Source of the DNA: DATJHM01 sp035493895
GTDB taxonomy: Bacteria; Chloroflexota; Ktedonobacteria; Ktedonobacterales; Ktedonobacteraceae
DNA length: 20,569 nt
Reading direction: 5' to 3'
Assembly: GCA_035493895.1 (NCBI GenBank)
Contig: DATJHM010000308.1
Coordinates: 1 to 20,569 of the forward strand
Shown here: piece by piece, positions 1-7,271 of the stretch
Layout: the number at the start of each line of letters is the position of its first letter
How positions within the stretch are numbered: position 1 is the first letter of the stretch
Made by a program: the position numbers and the translations under genes
Notes under the pieces: generated by a model
The model's database searches: none
Told to the model about the DNA's origin: nothing
The model's input: the letters and a program-made list of their open reading frames with translations, nothing else

Positions 1-929
1 GGATTGACCGTGGGCCAGACCGAGACCAGCGCTTTGACCCCCATGCTCTCCAGCTCCTGCACCATAGCAGCGGGATCAGGCCAGGCGACGGGATCGAAGC
101 GCCAATCGCCTTGCAGGGTCCAGTGGAAAAAGTCGATCACAATGACCGAGAGAGGCAGGCCGCGCTTTTTATATTCGCGAGCGACATTCAGCAATTCTTC
201 CTGTGTCCGATAGCGCAACTTGCTCTGCCAGAAACCACTTGCCCACGCCGGAAACGCTGGAGCATGTCCGGTGACATCGGCGTAATGCTCCATAATTTCG
301 GCATTACTGGCACCAGTCGTCACCCAGTAGTCCAGTTGTGCAGTCTCCTGTGCAACCCAGCGTGTCTCGCTCGTTCCCAGTTCGACACGGCCCAGCGCAG
401 GATTATGCCACAGGAAGCCGTAGCCGCGACTGGAGACAGTGAAGGGGATAGTGATCTCGCTATTGCGCTGGATCAGATCAATCACGCTCCCCTTCTGATC
501 CAACAGGCCATGCTGATGTTGTCCCAATCCATAGAAGTGTTCATCAGTCTGCGCCTGGAAGCGCGCCTCAACGCGGAAAAGTTCACCGCCCGTAGCTTTG
601 AAGAGACGTGCGGGAATACGGCTGGAATGGCGGGGCTTCTTCTCGCTCAGCAACTCAGTGCCAGTGATGGCATGATAGAAACGGATCAGCCCCTCAGGAG
701 AAACGCGCGCCTCGATGGCACCATTGCGAATGCTTGCCCCTTCAGCACCAATCGTTATCTGCACATCGACATCATTCGCCGGGATCAGAACGCTGAACAG
801 ATCATCGCGTATCTTCTCACTGATAGCTGCGCGTACGCGCAAGCTATCGTGTCCCCATGGTTCAATCTGCAACTGCTCGTGGTTGCTCTCCCACAGTAAC
901 AGTTGACCGTTTTGTCGAAAACCCTGCAT
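1..929 (-). CDS. GH31 family glycoside hydrolase (alpha-xylosidase/alpha-glucosidase type), 3' end outside the window
   Basis: The frame is open from an ATG at 929 to the left edge, giving 309 residues without a stop. Residues 133-138 (FYGLGQ) and 161-176 (IPFTVSSRGYGFLWHN) are the typical GH31 N-terminal beta-sandwich motifs. Residues 229-309 enter the catalytic barrel: GFWQSKLRY, then a long helix, IVIDFFHW (263-270), GDWRFDP and VSVWPTV. The catalytic nucleophile Asp would lie beyond the edge. GH31 enzymes release alpha-linked glucose or xylose from oligosaccharide ends; the FHW...GDW pattern resembles the YicI-like alpha-xylosidase/alpha-glucosidase branch, but the substrate cannot be fixed. 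No signal peptide is visible, so it is probably cytoplasmic and acts on imported sugars. An AGAGG ribosome-binding site lies 7 bases before the ATG. It follows the ABC permease by 48 bases and is likely the last gene of that operon. Confidence 0.93.
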   Translation of the reverse strand, partial: MQGFRQNGQLLLWESNHEQLQIEPWGHDSLRVRAAISEKIRDDLFSVLIPANDVDVQITIGAEGASIRNGAIEARVSPEGLIRFYHAITGTELLSEKKPRHSSRIPARLFKATGGELFRVEARFQAQTDEHFYGLGQHQHGLLDQKGSVIDLIQRNSEITIPFTVSSRGYGFLWHNPALGRVELGTSETRWVAQETAQLDYWVTTGASNAEIMEHYADVTGHAPAFPAWASGFWQSKLRYRTQEELLNVAREYKKRGLPLSVIVIDFFHWTLQGDWRFDPVAWPDPAAMVQELESMGVKALVSVWPTVN

Positions 930-977
930 AACAAACCTCTCATCTAAAATAGAAAGAAAAGATCATCAAATTTTTAT

Positions 978-1829
978 TTACCCTTTTACCGCTCCGGACG
1001 TCATACCAGCAGTGATATAGCGCTGGCAGGCAACCAGGATGATCGCGGCAGGAATTGTTGCCAGAGTGGCAACCGCCATCAGGTTATTCCACTGGGAATT
1101 AAATTGTCCCAGGTAGTTATAGATGCTCAAGGAAATTGGCTGAATATTGTTCGTCGTCATCAGCGTCAGACCGTACAGGAAATCGCCCCATGCAAAGAGG
1201 AAAGCAAACAATCCCGCCGTCACGATCCCGGGCACCGATATGGGCAACATCACGCGCAGGAACGCGCCCCATTCGCCAGCGCCATCGACAAAGGTCGCTT
1301 CAACCAGTTCATAGGGCAGAGAGAGCATGAATGCGCTCAAAATCATCACATCGAATGGGACCGAATACGTGGTATCGGCCAGGATCAATCCCAGATAGCT
1401 ATTGAGCAAGCCAAGTTTATTGAAAATCAGGAACATCGGCGTCGCCAGCGTCACAGATGGGATCATCTGCGTTGCCAGCATACAGAAAATGACCACAGGT
1501 GCCCAGCGAAAGCGGAAGTGTGCGAGCGCATACGCCGCCGGAGTAGCCAGGAGGAGCGAGATGATCACCGTACCGATCGAGACAATCAGGCTGGTAACCA
1601 GATGAGGGAACTGAGTACTAAAAGTATCAATATAGGCTTGAAACGTCACCTGTCTGGGAACAAGCGTTGCAGGGATCGTAAAGATCTCGGCATCGGTCTT
1701 TATCGAATTTGTCACCATCCAATAGACCGGAAATAGCATCAGGACCGTAACGACAACGCCCACCACAAATGTCAGAATCTTTGTCGGTGAGAACGTCCCC
1801 TTCTGTCCAGCGCGCGCCGGTGCTTGCAT
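978..1829 (-). CDS. Carbohydrate ABC transporter permease, MalG/UgpE-like (CUT1)
   Basis: This 283-residue inner-membrane protein is one of two permease subunits of a sugar importer. About six hydrophobic helices are visible. The cytoplasmic EAA loop that contacts the ATPase reads EATFVDGAGEWGAFLRVMLP, close to the family consensus (EAA, DGA, then LP). The length is normal for MalG-type permeases (about 280). I chose the ATG at 1829 because AAGGAG sits 7 bases upstream; a TTG at 1877 would add 16 residues but has no ribosome-binding site and lies almost against the preceding stop. The MalF-like partner lies just upstream and the GH31 enzyme downstream. No ATPase (MsmK/UgpC type) is encoded here, so a shared ATPase from elsewhere probably powers the transporter, as is common in CUT1 systems. 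Confidence 0.95.
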   Translation of the reverse strand: MQAPARAGQKGTFSPTKILTFVVGVVVTVLMLFPVYWMVTNSIKTDAEIFTIPATLVPRQVTFQAYIDTFSTQFPHLVTSLIVSIGTVIISLLLATPAAYALAHFRFRWAPVVIFCMLATQMIPSVTLATPMFLIFNKLGLLNSYLGLILADTTYSVPFDVMILSAFMLSLPYELVEATFVDGAGEWGAFLRVMLPISVPGIVTAGLFAFLFAWGDFLYGLTLMTTNNIQPISLSIYNYLGQFNSQWNNLMAVATLATIPAAIILVACQRYITAGMTSGAVKG

Positions 1830-1887
1830 CGCGAAACTCCTTCTCTGGAGCCAGCCTTGTATCAGCCAGCCGAACAATCGTCAATCT

Positions 1888-2856
1888 TCAATCAGCTCTG
1901 GACTCACTTCTGGTAAATCTGAGATAGATCAGAGCCACCAGTAATGCGATGACCAGAATAATATTGCCCAATGCAGCGCCTTGCCCAAACACCTGCTGAC
2001 TGAAGGAAAGGCTATACGACCAGGTAGCAAAAATCTGTGTTGAGTTTGCAGGTCCGCCATTGGTCATCACATAGATAATATCGAAGACCTTCAGCGTATA
2101 GATCAGGCCGAGCATCAGGACGACTGCGATCACCGGACGAAGCAGCGGAGTCGTGATATACCAGAAGCGCTCCCAGCGGTTCGCCCCATCGATCGCCGCC
2201 GCTTCATAGTATTCTTCGCTAATATTCTGCAATCCGCTATAGAGTAGCACCATATTGAACGGAATACCGATCCAGATATTCGTAATGATGACCGCAAACA
2301 AGGCCCAGCCCGGCGTCGTAAGCCAACCGAAATGTACCGGTAGCAGATGTAGCCCGGACAAAATCTGATCAAGCAGGCCATTTGTGCCATCAAACAGCCA
2401 CTTCCAGATCGTGCCTGAGACAATGAGCGGCAAGAGCCAGGGCAAAAGCATCAACGAGCGCAGAAAGCGGCTCAAGGGAAACTTATTGACGAAAAAGACA
2501 GCGAGCACTAACCCGATGAGAAACTGAGGCACAATGGAGCCTATCGTAAAGATCAACGTGTGCAATGCTGCCTGCTGAGAGACAGGATCTTTAAAGATCT
2601 CGATATAGTTCTCTAAACCGATAAAATCAGCCTGCCCGGTAAAAAGCGCGCCTAAATTGTAGTTTTCCAGACTGACGCTGATGCTATAGTAGAGGGGATA
2701 TCCGAAAAACAATACCAGATAGATCAGCACAGGGATCAAGAACGAGAAGCGTATCCAGAATGTGCGCAGTTGTTGTCGCTTCCGGCGTCTGCCAGGATCG
2801 ACGCTCACGTGTCTGACTACTTGCCGCTGTTGTATATCCGTAGTCGTCGTAGTCAC
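1888..2856 (-). CDS. Carbohydrate ABC transporter permease, MalF/LacF-like (CUT1)
   Basis: This 322-residue integral membrane protein is the second permease of the importer. A basic N-terminus (RRRKRQQ) precedes the first membrane helix at about residues 34-52, and around six helices follow. The EAA loop reads EAAAIDGANRWERFWYITTP, matching the EAA-DGA-LP consensus of binding-protein-dependent permeases. Translation starts at a GTG at 2856, preceded by AGGAG 9 bases upstream; no ATG in this part of the frame has a better site. The MalG-like gene follows after 58 bases. The pair would form the transmembrane channel that accepts sugar from the lipoprotein encoded upstream. Confidence 0.95.
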   Translation of the reverse strand: MTTTTTDIQQRQVVRHVSVDPGRRRKRQQLRTFWIRFSFLIPVLIYLVLFFGYPLYYSISVSLENYNLGALFTGQADFIGLENYIEIFKDPVSQQAALHTLIFTIGSIVPQFLIGLVLAVFFVNKFPLSRFLRSLMLLPWLLPLIVSGTIWKWLFDGTNGLLDQILSGLHLLPVHFGWLTTPGWALFAVIITNIWIGIPFNMVLLYSGLQNISEEYYEAAAIDGANRWERFWYITTPLLRPVIAVVLMLGLIYTLKVFDIIYVMTNGGPANSTQIFATWSYSLSFSQQVFGQGAALGNIILVIALLVALIYLRFTRSESRAD

Positions 2857-2935
2857 AATTGCTCTCCTGCTATGGTTATCTTCGTAAGATCGACGGGAGG
2901 TGAGATCGTTTCGTTGCTACTAAAAGAGGGCGAAA

Positions 2936-2966
2936 GGCAGGTAAAGAAGACTATTTCCCACCTGCC
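2936..2966 (-). other. Intercistronic stem-loop between binding-protein and permease genes
   Basis: A perfect 7-bp inverted repeat (GGCAGGT 2936-2942, ACCTGCC 2960-2966) encloses a 17-base loop. It lies in the 143-base gap after the binding-protein gene. Read on the minus strand it is followed by a T-rich stretch (TTT, then CTCTTTT). Such hairpins often cause partial termination or protect the upstream message, so that the binding protein is made in excess over the permeases. The long loop makes it a weak terminator. Confidence 0.45.
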
Positions 2967-2999
2967 CGTATCGTTTCACGGCACCCTGATCGATGGAAG

Positions 3000-4319
3000 C
3001 TATGATTGTGATTGTAACGTGGTGTCAACCTTCTGCTGTGCAGTACTGAGGGCTGCCTGTGGAGATTGGCTACCAGTGAGAGCTGATTGTTCAGCCGTCC
3101 ACATGGCCTGGGAGATAGTGGGGTAACTCGCCCCGACCTCAGCAGTACGGGCCTCCGCACTATTCAACTCGGTTGCGAATACCTGCAATTCGGGATCTGC
3201 TTTGACCATCGCGGCCCCCTCACTCTTCAGAGGAGGTGTATAGCCATTAATCTGATCGAACTGCGTGATCTGTGCAGGCTGCTCCAGCCAGTCAAGAAGA
3301 TTCCATGCCGCCTGCTCCTTGGCAGGATCAGCGACCGGAATAGTCCAATCCTCGCCGCCCAGCGGAGAAATTGCCTTGTCGCCAGCCTGAGGAACCGGAA
3401 CAGGGACCACGCCGTAGTCAATAGTCTTGAGGCCATCCAGCACGCTCAAGTCCCAGGGTCCGTTCACCATCATAGCGGCATGACCTTCTTCAAACTGCGT
3501 CAACACATCGGGCTGACCCCAGTTGAGAGCTGACTTTGAGATGGAACCCTCTTTCATCATATTCGTGATCAATTGTAGCGCCTGCACGCCCTGGGCATTG
3601 TTGACGTGCTTGAGATCGCCCTTATTGGACCAGAAGAAGGGGAGGAATTGCCATGTGCCCTCTTCCGTAGCCGCAGCAGAGAGAGCCAGACCATACGTAT
3701 TTCCGCTCGTCAACTTCTTTGCATCGGCCTGAAGATCGGCCCAGGTGGCAGGAGGCGTCAAACCAGCGGCAGTGAACAGCTTCTTATTATAGTAGAGTGC
3801 CAGATCATTGTTGCCGACAGAGAAGCCATAGATCTTGCCATTGTAGGTCATCGTCGATAATGAGCCACCATAGAAATCAGAAGTATTGTACTTCCCCTGC
3901 ATAAACGAATTGAGCGGCGATAGCACACCAGTCGAAGCGAACGAGGCCATATCAGGATTGTCCAGCATCAATATACTGGGTAGCGTATGAGAGGCCGCCT
4001 CTTGATCCGCCTTGGCAACCAGATTGCCGACAGGCACCGCGTTTCTCTCGATAGTGATATTGGGATGAAGCTGCTCATATTGTTTAAATAATTTATTGAC
4101 TTCGGTGTTCGATGGCTCAGTCGGCCAATGGTCCAACACAGTGATAACCGTTTTCCCATTGGATGTAGTGGCACTCGAGCTTGAGCCACAGGCAGCTACT
4201 ATTCCCCAGACAACAAAGAGGGCACAAAACATGGAAAGCCCACGTAATAAATTATTGCTTGCAGTATGTTTCGAGCGGGCCTCCCCAGATCGAGCAAGCA
4301 TTCCATGCAGCCAGGACAT
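3000..4319 (-). CDS. Extracellular sugar-binding lipoprotein of the ABC importer
   Basis: This 439-residue solute-binding protein would capture the sugar outside the membrane and deliver it to the two permeases. A basic N-terminus and a hydrophobic helix (about residues 28-43) end in a lipobox VAAC, so Cys44 would be lipidated after signal peptidase II cleavage. A serine-rich linker follows. The mature part starts VITVLDHW and has the features of family 1 binding proteins: a FKQYEQLHPNI segment, LYYNKKLFTAAGLTPPATW, and a MMVNGPWDL motif. The ATG at 4319 is preceded by a strong AAAGGAGG site 7 bases away. It is the first gene of the operon, about 220 bases downstream of a LacI-controlled promoter. 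The long N-terminus before the hydrophobic core (27 residues) is unusual but has no better start. Confidence 0.95.
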   Translation of the reverse strand: MSWLHGMLARSGEARSKHTASNNLLRGLSMFCALFVVWGIVAACGSSSSATTSNGKTVITVLDHWPTEPSNTEVNKLFKQYEQLHPNITIERNAVPVGNLVAKADQEAASHTLPSILMLDNPDMASFASTGVLSPLNSFMQGKYNTSDFYGGSLSTMTYNGKIYGFSVGNNDLALYYNKKLFTAAGLTPPATWADLQADAKKLTSGNTYGLALSAAATEEGTWQFLPFFWSNKGDLKHVNNAQGVQALQLITNMMKEGSISKSALNWGQPDVLTQFEEGHAAMMVNGPWDLSVLDGLKTIDYGVVPVPVPQAGDKAISPLGGEDWTIPVADPAKEQAAWNLLDWLEQPAQITQFDQINGYTPPLKSEGAAMVKADPELQVFATELNSAEARTAEVGASYPTISQAMWTAEQSALTGSQSPQAALSTAQQKVDTTLQSQS

Positions 4320-4522
4320 AAGGTATCCTCCTTTGGATTTTAGACCTTCTTGCTACACGATACGCAGTATCAATAACACGACAAAAAAGCCAGATTATTG
4401 ATGCGTGTATTCGTGAGATTTGCGCAAAACGTACGGTACATATGTTGCCGGGCCACTTCTCTGAACAGCCAGACAAATGGATGTACATCTCCCTATTTCA
4501 TAATAGAGAAAGAAGTTCACTC

Positions 4523-4542
4523 TTAGCGAAGCGCTTCGATAA
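4523..4542. promoter_or_regulatory. LacI-family operator overlapping the transcription start
   Basis: A perfect 12-bp palindrome CGAAGCGCTTCG (4527-4538) extends to a 20-bp dyad (TTA...TAA) with one mismatched pair. The centre CG and the GAAGCGCTTC core are typical of LacI/CcpA-family operators. It sits exactly where transcription from the promoter at 4547-4575 should start, so a bound repressor would block initiation. The repressor gene ends only about 110 bases away. The pairing of regulator and site is inferred. Confidence 0.8.
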
Positions 4543-4546
4543 AAGT

Positions 4547-4575
4547 AGTATAGGTGATGGTAAACAAACTGTCAA
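4547..4575 (-). promoter_or_regulatory. Sigma70-type promoter of the sugar-uptake operon
   Basis: Read on the minus strand: a perfect -35 TTGACA (4570-4575), a 17-base spacer and a -10 TATACT (4547-4552). The expected start is near 4540, inside the operator. This leaves a leader of about 220 bases before the binding-protein ATG at 4319; I see no riboswitch in it. Confidence 0.8.
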
Positions 4576-4650
4576 GGGCTGAGTTATGGGCAAGTGTATT
4601 CTACCGGTCAGAGAAAAGAGCTCATCAGCGACTCACCGTGTATTTTCACA

Positions 4651-5664
4651 TCACGATGGACGTTGATGATAGGGGCCAGAGCTTCGGCGTACCGTCAAGG
4701 GTGGTTTCAAGAAGAGTTGGATTGGCTTCTCTTCTTTGCCTTCAAGCTTATCAATGAGCATAGTTGCGCCCAGGCGGCCCATTTCTTCAAAAGGGAAGTC
4801 AATGGACGTCAATGCGGGAGTAGTCACCTCTGCCAGGTGAGGAGAAAAGATAGCGACCAGTGAGATATCGTAAGGAATGCTCAAGCCTTTATCAGTAATG
4901 GCACGAATAATGCCACCGCTTGCCCAGGGAGTCATTAAAATAAAAGCGCTGATCTCTGGATCGCGGGCAAACAGGGTCATTGCGGTATCATATCCGGCCA
5001 ATTCATTCTCATCGCTACATCGATCACATCCATGCAACCCATATCGTTCTATCTCGCGATAAAACGCACCGCGCGATCGCACCACATAGCCAATCCCGCG
5101 ATCCATCATCGATTGAGATTGATTAATAAGTCCGATATGGCGATGTCCTTCAGCCGCCAGATAAGCAATCGTCTTCTCGACCGCATAGTCGATATCCAGA
5201 TCAACAAAGCTGATGCCCTCATTCTCCTCACCATGTCCGATCATCGTAAATGGCTGGTGTTGTGCTTGCAGCAGCGTAACACGTGGATCTTGCAAGGCCA
5301 CTTCCATCAAGAGCACGCCATCGATAAAGCCCTGATGCGTCATATTCATCATCTTTTGATCTTCATGCGTCGAAGTCCAGACGAGTAAAGCATAATCGTG
5401 TTCAGTGGCCGTTTCAGCGATACTGCTCACAAATTCCTTTGGGCCTGAACCGAGCGTCCAGGATGGATAGAGGAGAGCGATAATCTTTGTTTGTTTGGTA
5501 ACCAGAGCTCTCGCCAGAGAATTCGGTTGATAGCCCAATTCTTCCATTGCTTTGTATACTTTTTGTTTGGCCTCGTCCGAAATTGGACGTTTTCCACTCA
5601 GCGTATAGGAAACGGTACTCAGGGCAACCCCAGCTCGCCTTGCAATGTCTGACATTGTTGGCAT
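4651..5664 (-). CDS. LacI-family transcriptional repressor
   Basis: The protein has 337 residues, the usual LacI length. The N-terminal helix-turn-helix and hinge read MSDIARRAGVALSTVSYTLS, followed by GYQPNSLARAL, which inserts in the minor groove. The remainder is a periplasmic-binding-protein-like effector domain (IALLYPSW near residue 60; GHRHIGLI; DISLVAI; LTSIDFPFEEMG; a final LTVRRSSG). It probably releases DNA when a sugar taken up by the neighbouring transporter binds. I chose the ATG at 5664, which places the helix-turn-helix at the very N-terminus. AAGGA lies only 3 bases upstream, so the second ATG at 5655 is also possible. The open frame continues upstream to 5769, but those residues match nothing in the family. 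It lies upstream of the transport operon on the same strand, with the operator and promoter in between. Confidence 0.93.
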   Translation of the reverse strand: MPTMSDIARRAGVALSTVSYTLSGKRPISDEAKQKVYKAMEELGYQPNSLARALVTKQTKIIALLYPSWTLGSGPKEFVSSIAETATEHDYALLVWTSTHEDQKMMNMTHQGFIDGVLLMEVALQDPRVTLLQAQHQPFTMIGHGEENEGISFVDLDIDYAVEKTIAYLAAEGHRHIGLINQSQSMMDRGIGYVVRSRGAFYREIERYGLHGCDRCSDENELAGYDTAMTLFARDPEISAFILMTPWASGGIIRAITDKGLSIPYDISLVAIFSPHLAEVTTPALTSIDFPFEEMGRLGATMLIDKLEGKEEKPIQLFLKPPLTVRRSSGPYHQRPS

Positions 5665-6056
5665 AGGTCCTTTTTCTCCCTTCCACGCGATGCAACGTCC
5701 ACCGCGTGGTTCTACGTATTGTAATCTCAATAATAGTGCAGCTATTTTCTTATTGTCAATTGCAAACACGCGTTCCCCGCCCTACAGTTGCTTTTTCCGC
5801 GGGCTATGCCATATTCTCGACACAAATTTAGCGGTTGGATATTTTCCTCAATATCGCGTTACATAGTATATATGAGATAATCGTGGTATAGTATCAGTGT
5901 TAAATACGTTACAAATCCTGATCTCACAACAGAAACAGGGCAATAACATATATAAAATTGAAGTAAATCATAATTAATGGCATACGATAGATTTCACGTA
6001 GCAGAAAAATAGTGCCGGATTACGACCTGCCGTTTTCACAAGAAGGACACAAAGAC
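5665..6056. promoter_or_regulatory. Divergent intergenic region with a possible extended -10 promoter
   Basis: This AT-rich, 390-base stretch separates the LacI gene (minus) from the DUF4870-like gene (plus). The only promoter-like signal I can point to is an extended -10, TGGTATAGT at 5884-5892 on the plus strand, about 160 bases before the ATG at 6057; its -35 is weak. I see no second copy of the GAAGCGCTTC operator, so autoregulation of the LacI gene through that site is not evident. No convincing gene is present. Confidence 0.4.
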
Positions 6057-6695
6057 ATGGATAACCGACCAGATCACGAACGCACACCTTATACTCCGTA
6101 TCAGGGCTATGGCTCCCAGCAACCTGCTCAACCATATGGAGCAGACGAGATACCACAGACCAGTTATCCCGAACCCAATGCCACCCCGTATTACACGCCG
6201 GGAGAGCAACCCTATAGCCAGCAGCCCTATACCTCTGATCCTTACAGTCAACAGAGCTACGGGCAACAACAACAAACTTATGGGCAACAACAGCAGTATG
6301 GGCAAAACTTTAGCGCCAATCAGACAAACGCTGGACAGAGCATGCCTGGAGATGTGGGACCACTCGAGCGTACGTCAATGGGGATGAGAGCGCGTCTGGC
6401 CGGTCTTCTCTGTTACGTGTTTGGCTGGGTAAGCGGGCTGGTATTTCTCATACTGGAACGCGATAACCGTTTCGTCCGTTTTCATGCCATGCAATCGATT
6501 ATCTTCTTTGGCGTGCTGAGTCTGGCGCAATGGACATTCGGCCTGATTCCCCACTTTGGCTTCCTCAGTAACGCAATAGGCATCGTCACATTTGTAGGCT
6601 GGATTTTCTTGATGGTCACAGCAAACAGGGGACGTTACTACAAACTCCCAATCATCGGAGACCTGGCAGAACAGTTTCTGGCAAAACTGCACTAA
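6057..6695 (+). CDS. DUF4870-like small membrane protein with Q/Y/P-rich N-terminal tail
   Basis: The 212-residue protein has two distinct halves. Residues 1-95 are low-complexity and dominated by Gln, Tyr, Pro, Ser and Gly, with repeated YGQQQ- and QQPY-type units; this part should be disordered. Residues 105-212 carry three hydrophobic segments (about 113-133, 146-163, 170-188) with a RFVRFHAMQS motif between the first two, as in DUF4870/Tic20-like proteins. The function of that family is not established. The ATG at 6057 is chosen because AGAAGGA lies 9 bases upstream; an upstream GTG at 6012 lacks a site. No partner gene is obvious. Confidence 0.85.
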   Translation: MDNRPDHERTPYTPYQGYGSQQPAQPYGADEIPQTSYPEPNATPYYTPGEQPYSQQPYTSDPYSQQSYGQQQQTYGQQQQYGQNFSANQTNAGQSMPGDVGPLERTSMGMRARLAGLLCYVFGWVSGLVFLILERDNRFVRFHAMQSIIFFGVLSLAQWTFGLIPHFGFLSNAIGIVTFVGWIFLMVTANRGRYYKLPIIGDLAEQFLAKLH

Positions 6696-6765
6696 GCGAT
6701 TTCTTTTTCGCTACGACTTACAAATCAGGTATTTTCGACTTTTTGCTTATTTTTGCAAAAAACCC

Positions 6766-6794
6766 TTGACAATTGCAGAAAAATACCTTACAGT
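6766..6794 (+). promoter_or_regulatory. Sigma70-type promoter for the Ubl/Y RNA/Ro region
   Basis: A perfect TTGACA (6766-6771), a 17-base spacer and TACAGT (6789-6794) lie 83 bases before the small gene at 6877. An AT-rich symmetric stretch (TTTTTGC 6740-6746, GCAAAAA 6755-6761) lies just upstream of the -35 and could act as an UP element. This is the only strong promoter I see ahead of the two Y RNA candidates. Confidence 0.7.
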
Positions 6795-6797
6795 AAG
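6787..6797. repeat. Palindrome CTTACaGTAAG over the -10 element
   Basis: A perfect 5-bp inverted repeat around a single central base coincides with the -10 hexamer of the promoter at 6766-6794. Its position would suit a small repressor site, but 11-bp dyads also occur by chance. Confidence 0.4.
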
Positions 6798-6809
6798 AGC
6801 AGCGATTGC

Positions 6810-6846
6810 AGTTGACAAAACACAAATATGATCCGTTCCGTCAACT
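6810..6846 (+). repeat. Inverted repeat in the leader of the small ubiquitin-like gene
   Basis: AGTTGAC (6810-6816) and GTCAACT (6840-6846) are perfect 7-bp complements around a 23-base loop, in the presumed untranslated leader. The role is unknown; it ends 30 bases before the start codon. Confidence 0.35.
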
Positions 6847-6876
6847 CCATAGCCGATCAACAAAGAGAGGTGTCTT

Positions 6877-7095
6877 ATGGAACAATATAGCAATCAGACC
6901 ATACATGTGCGTTTTCATGGTCGTAGTGAAGAGCTTACAGAAGCTTCGCTGGCAGTATCCCATACATCGCAAGACACCGCGTTGAAAGAGGCTATCGCGC
7001 ACCATTTTGATCTTCCTCCACACACTCTGGATCAACATGTGGTGATACGCACCAGTCAGGCGATTATAGTGCGCCCCGAAGCGATCTACGGCTAA
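6877..7095 (+). CDS. 72-residue beta-grasp (ubiquitin-like) candidate protein
   Basis: This is a real small gene: GAGAGG lies 8 bases before the ATG and a good promoter is upstream. The predicted order is a beta-hairpin (IHVRFHGRSEELTEASLAV, residues 9-27), a helix (DTALKEAIAHHF, 33-44), a turn with PP, then strands (QHVVIRT, AIIVRPEAIYG). This resembles a compact beta-grasp fold, and the chain ends in a free glycine after an RPEAIY motif. Ubiquitin-like modifiers and sulfur carriers end in Gly, and similar small proteins occur with E1-like enzymes in bacteria; an E1-like ThiF gene is present at 12701. The link is inferred, and the chain ends in a single Gly (YG), not GG. The stop codon is only 2 bases before the first Y RNA candidate, suggesting a shared transcript. 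Confidence 0.6.
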   Translation: MEQYSNQTIHVRFHGRSEELTEASLAVSHTSQDTALKEAIAHHFDLPPHTLDQHVVIRTSQAIIVRPEAIYG

Positions 7096-7096
7096 T

Positions 7097-7248
7097 AACA
7101 GGTAGAGGTAGAACGATCTGCTCTGTACTCTTACCAGAAGAGCATACAAACTGGTTCTGTTGGTTCGAATCCAGCCATCTCCACCACTTTTCGGGGGATG
7201 ATAGCTCGCAAGAGCATGCTCTTCTTCCTTGTACAGAGCAAGCCTGTT
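7097..7248 (+). ncRNA. YrlA-type Y RNA candidate 1 (circularly permuted tRNA mimic)
   Basis: The sequence folds into a long interrupted stem capped by a tRNA-like module. Stem: GCTCTGTAC (7120-7128) pairs perfectly with 7231-7239, then after an internal loop AGAAGAGCAT (7136-7145) pairs perfectly with 7216-7225. Outer AACAGG (7097-7102) can pair with CCTGTT (7243-7248). The cap contains a T-arm (GTTGG 7159-7163, loop TTCGAAT, CCAGC 7171-7175). Next comes a 7-bp acceptor-like stem (CATCTCC 7176-7182 with GGGGATG 7194-7200, one G-U), closed by an 11-base loop where a tRNA has free ends. AT and a D-arm follow (GCTC 7204-7207, GAGC 7212-7215). This permuted order, T-arm to acceptor to D-arm on a Ro-binding stem, is the known architecture of bacterial YrlA RNAs. 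A Ro-like gene follows on the same strand. Confidence 0.85.
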
Positions 7249-7271
7249 GTGCCGTGACCACAGCAGAAAAG

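Noticed and set aside
111..899. 262-residue plus-strand open frame at the left edge
   Set aside because: It is the antisense shadow of the GH31 gene, whose residues match the family throughout.
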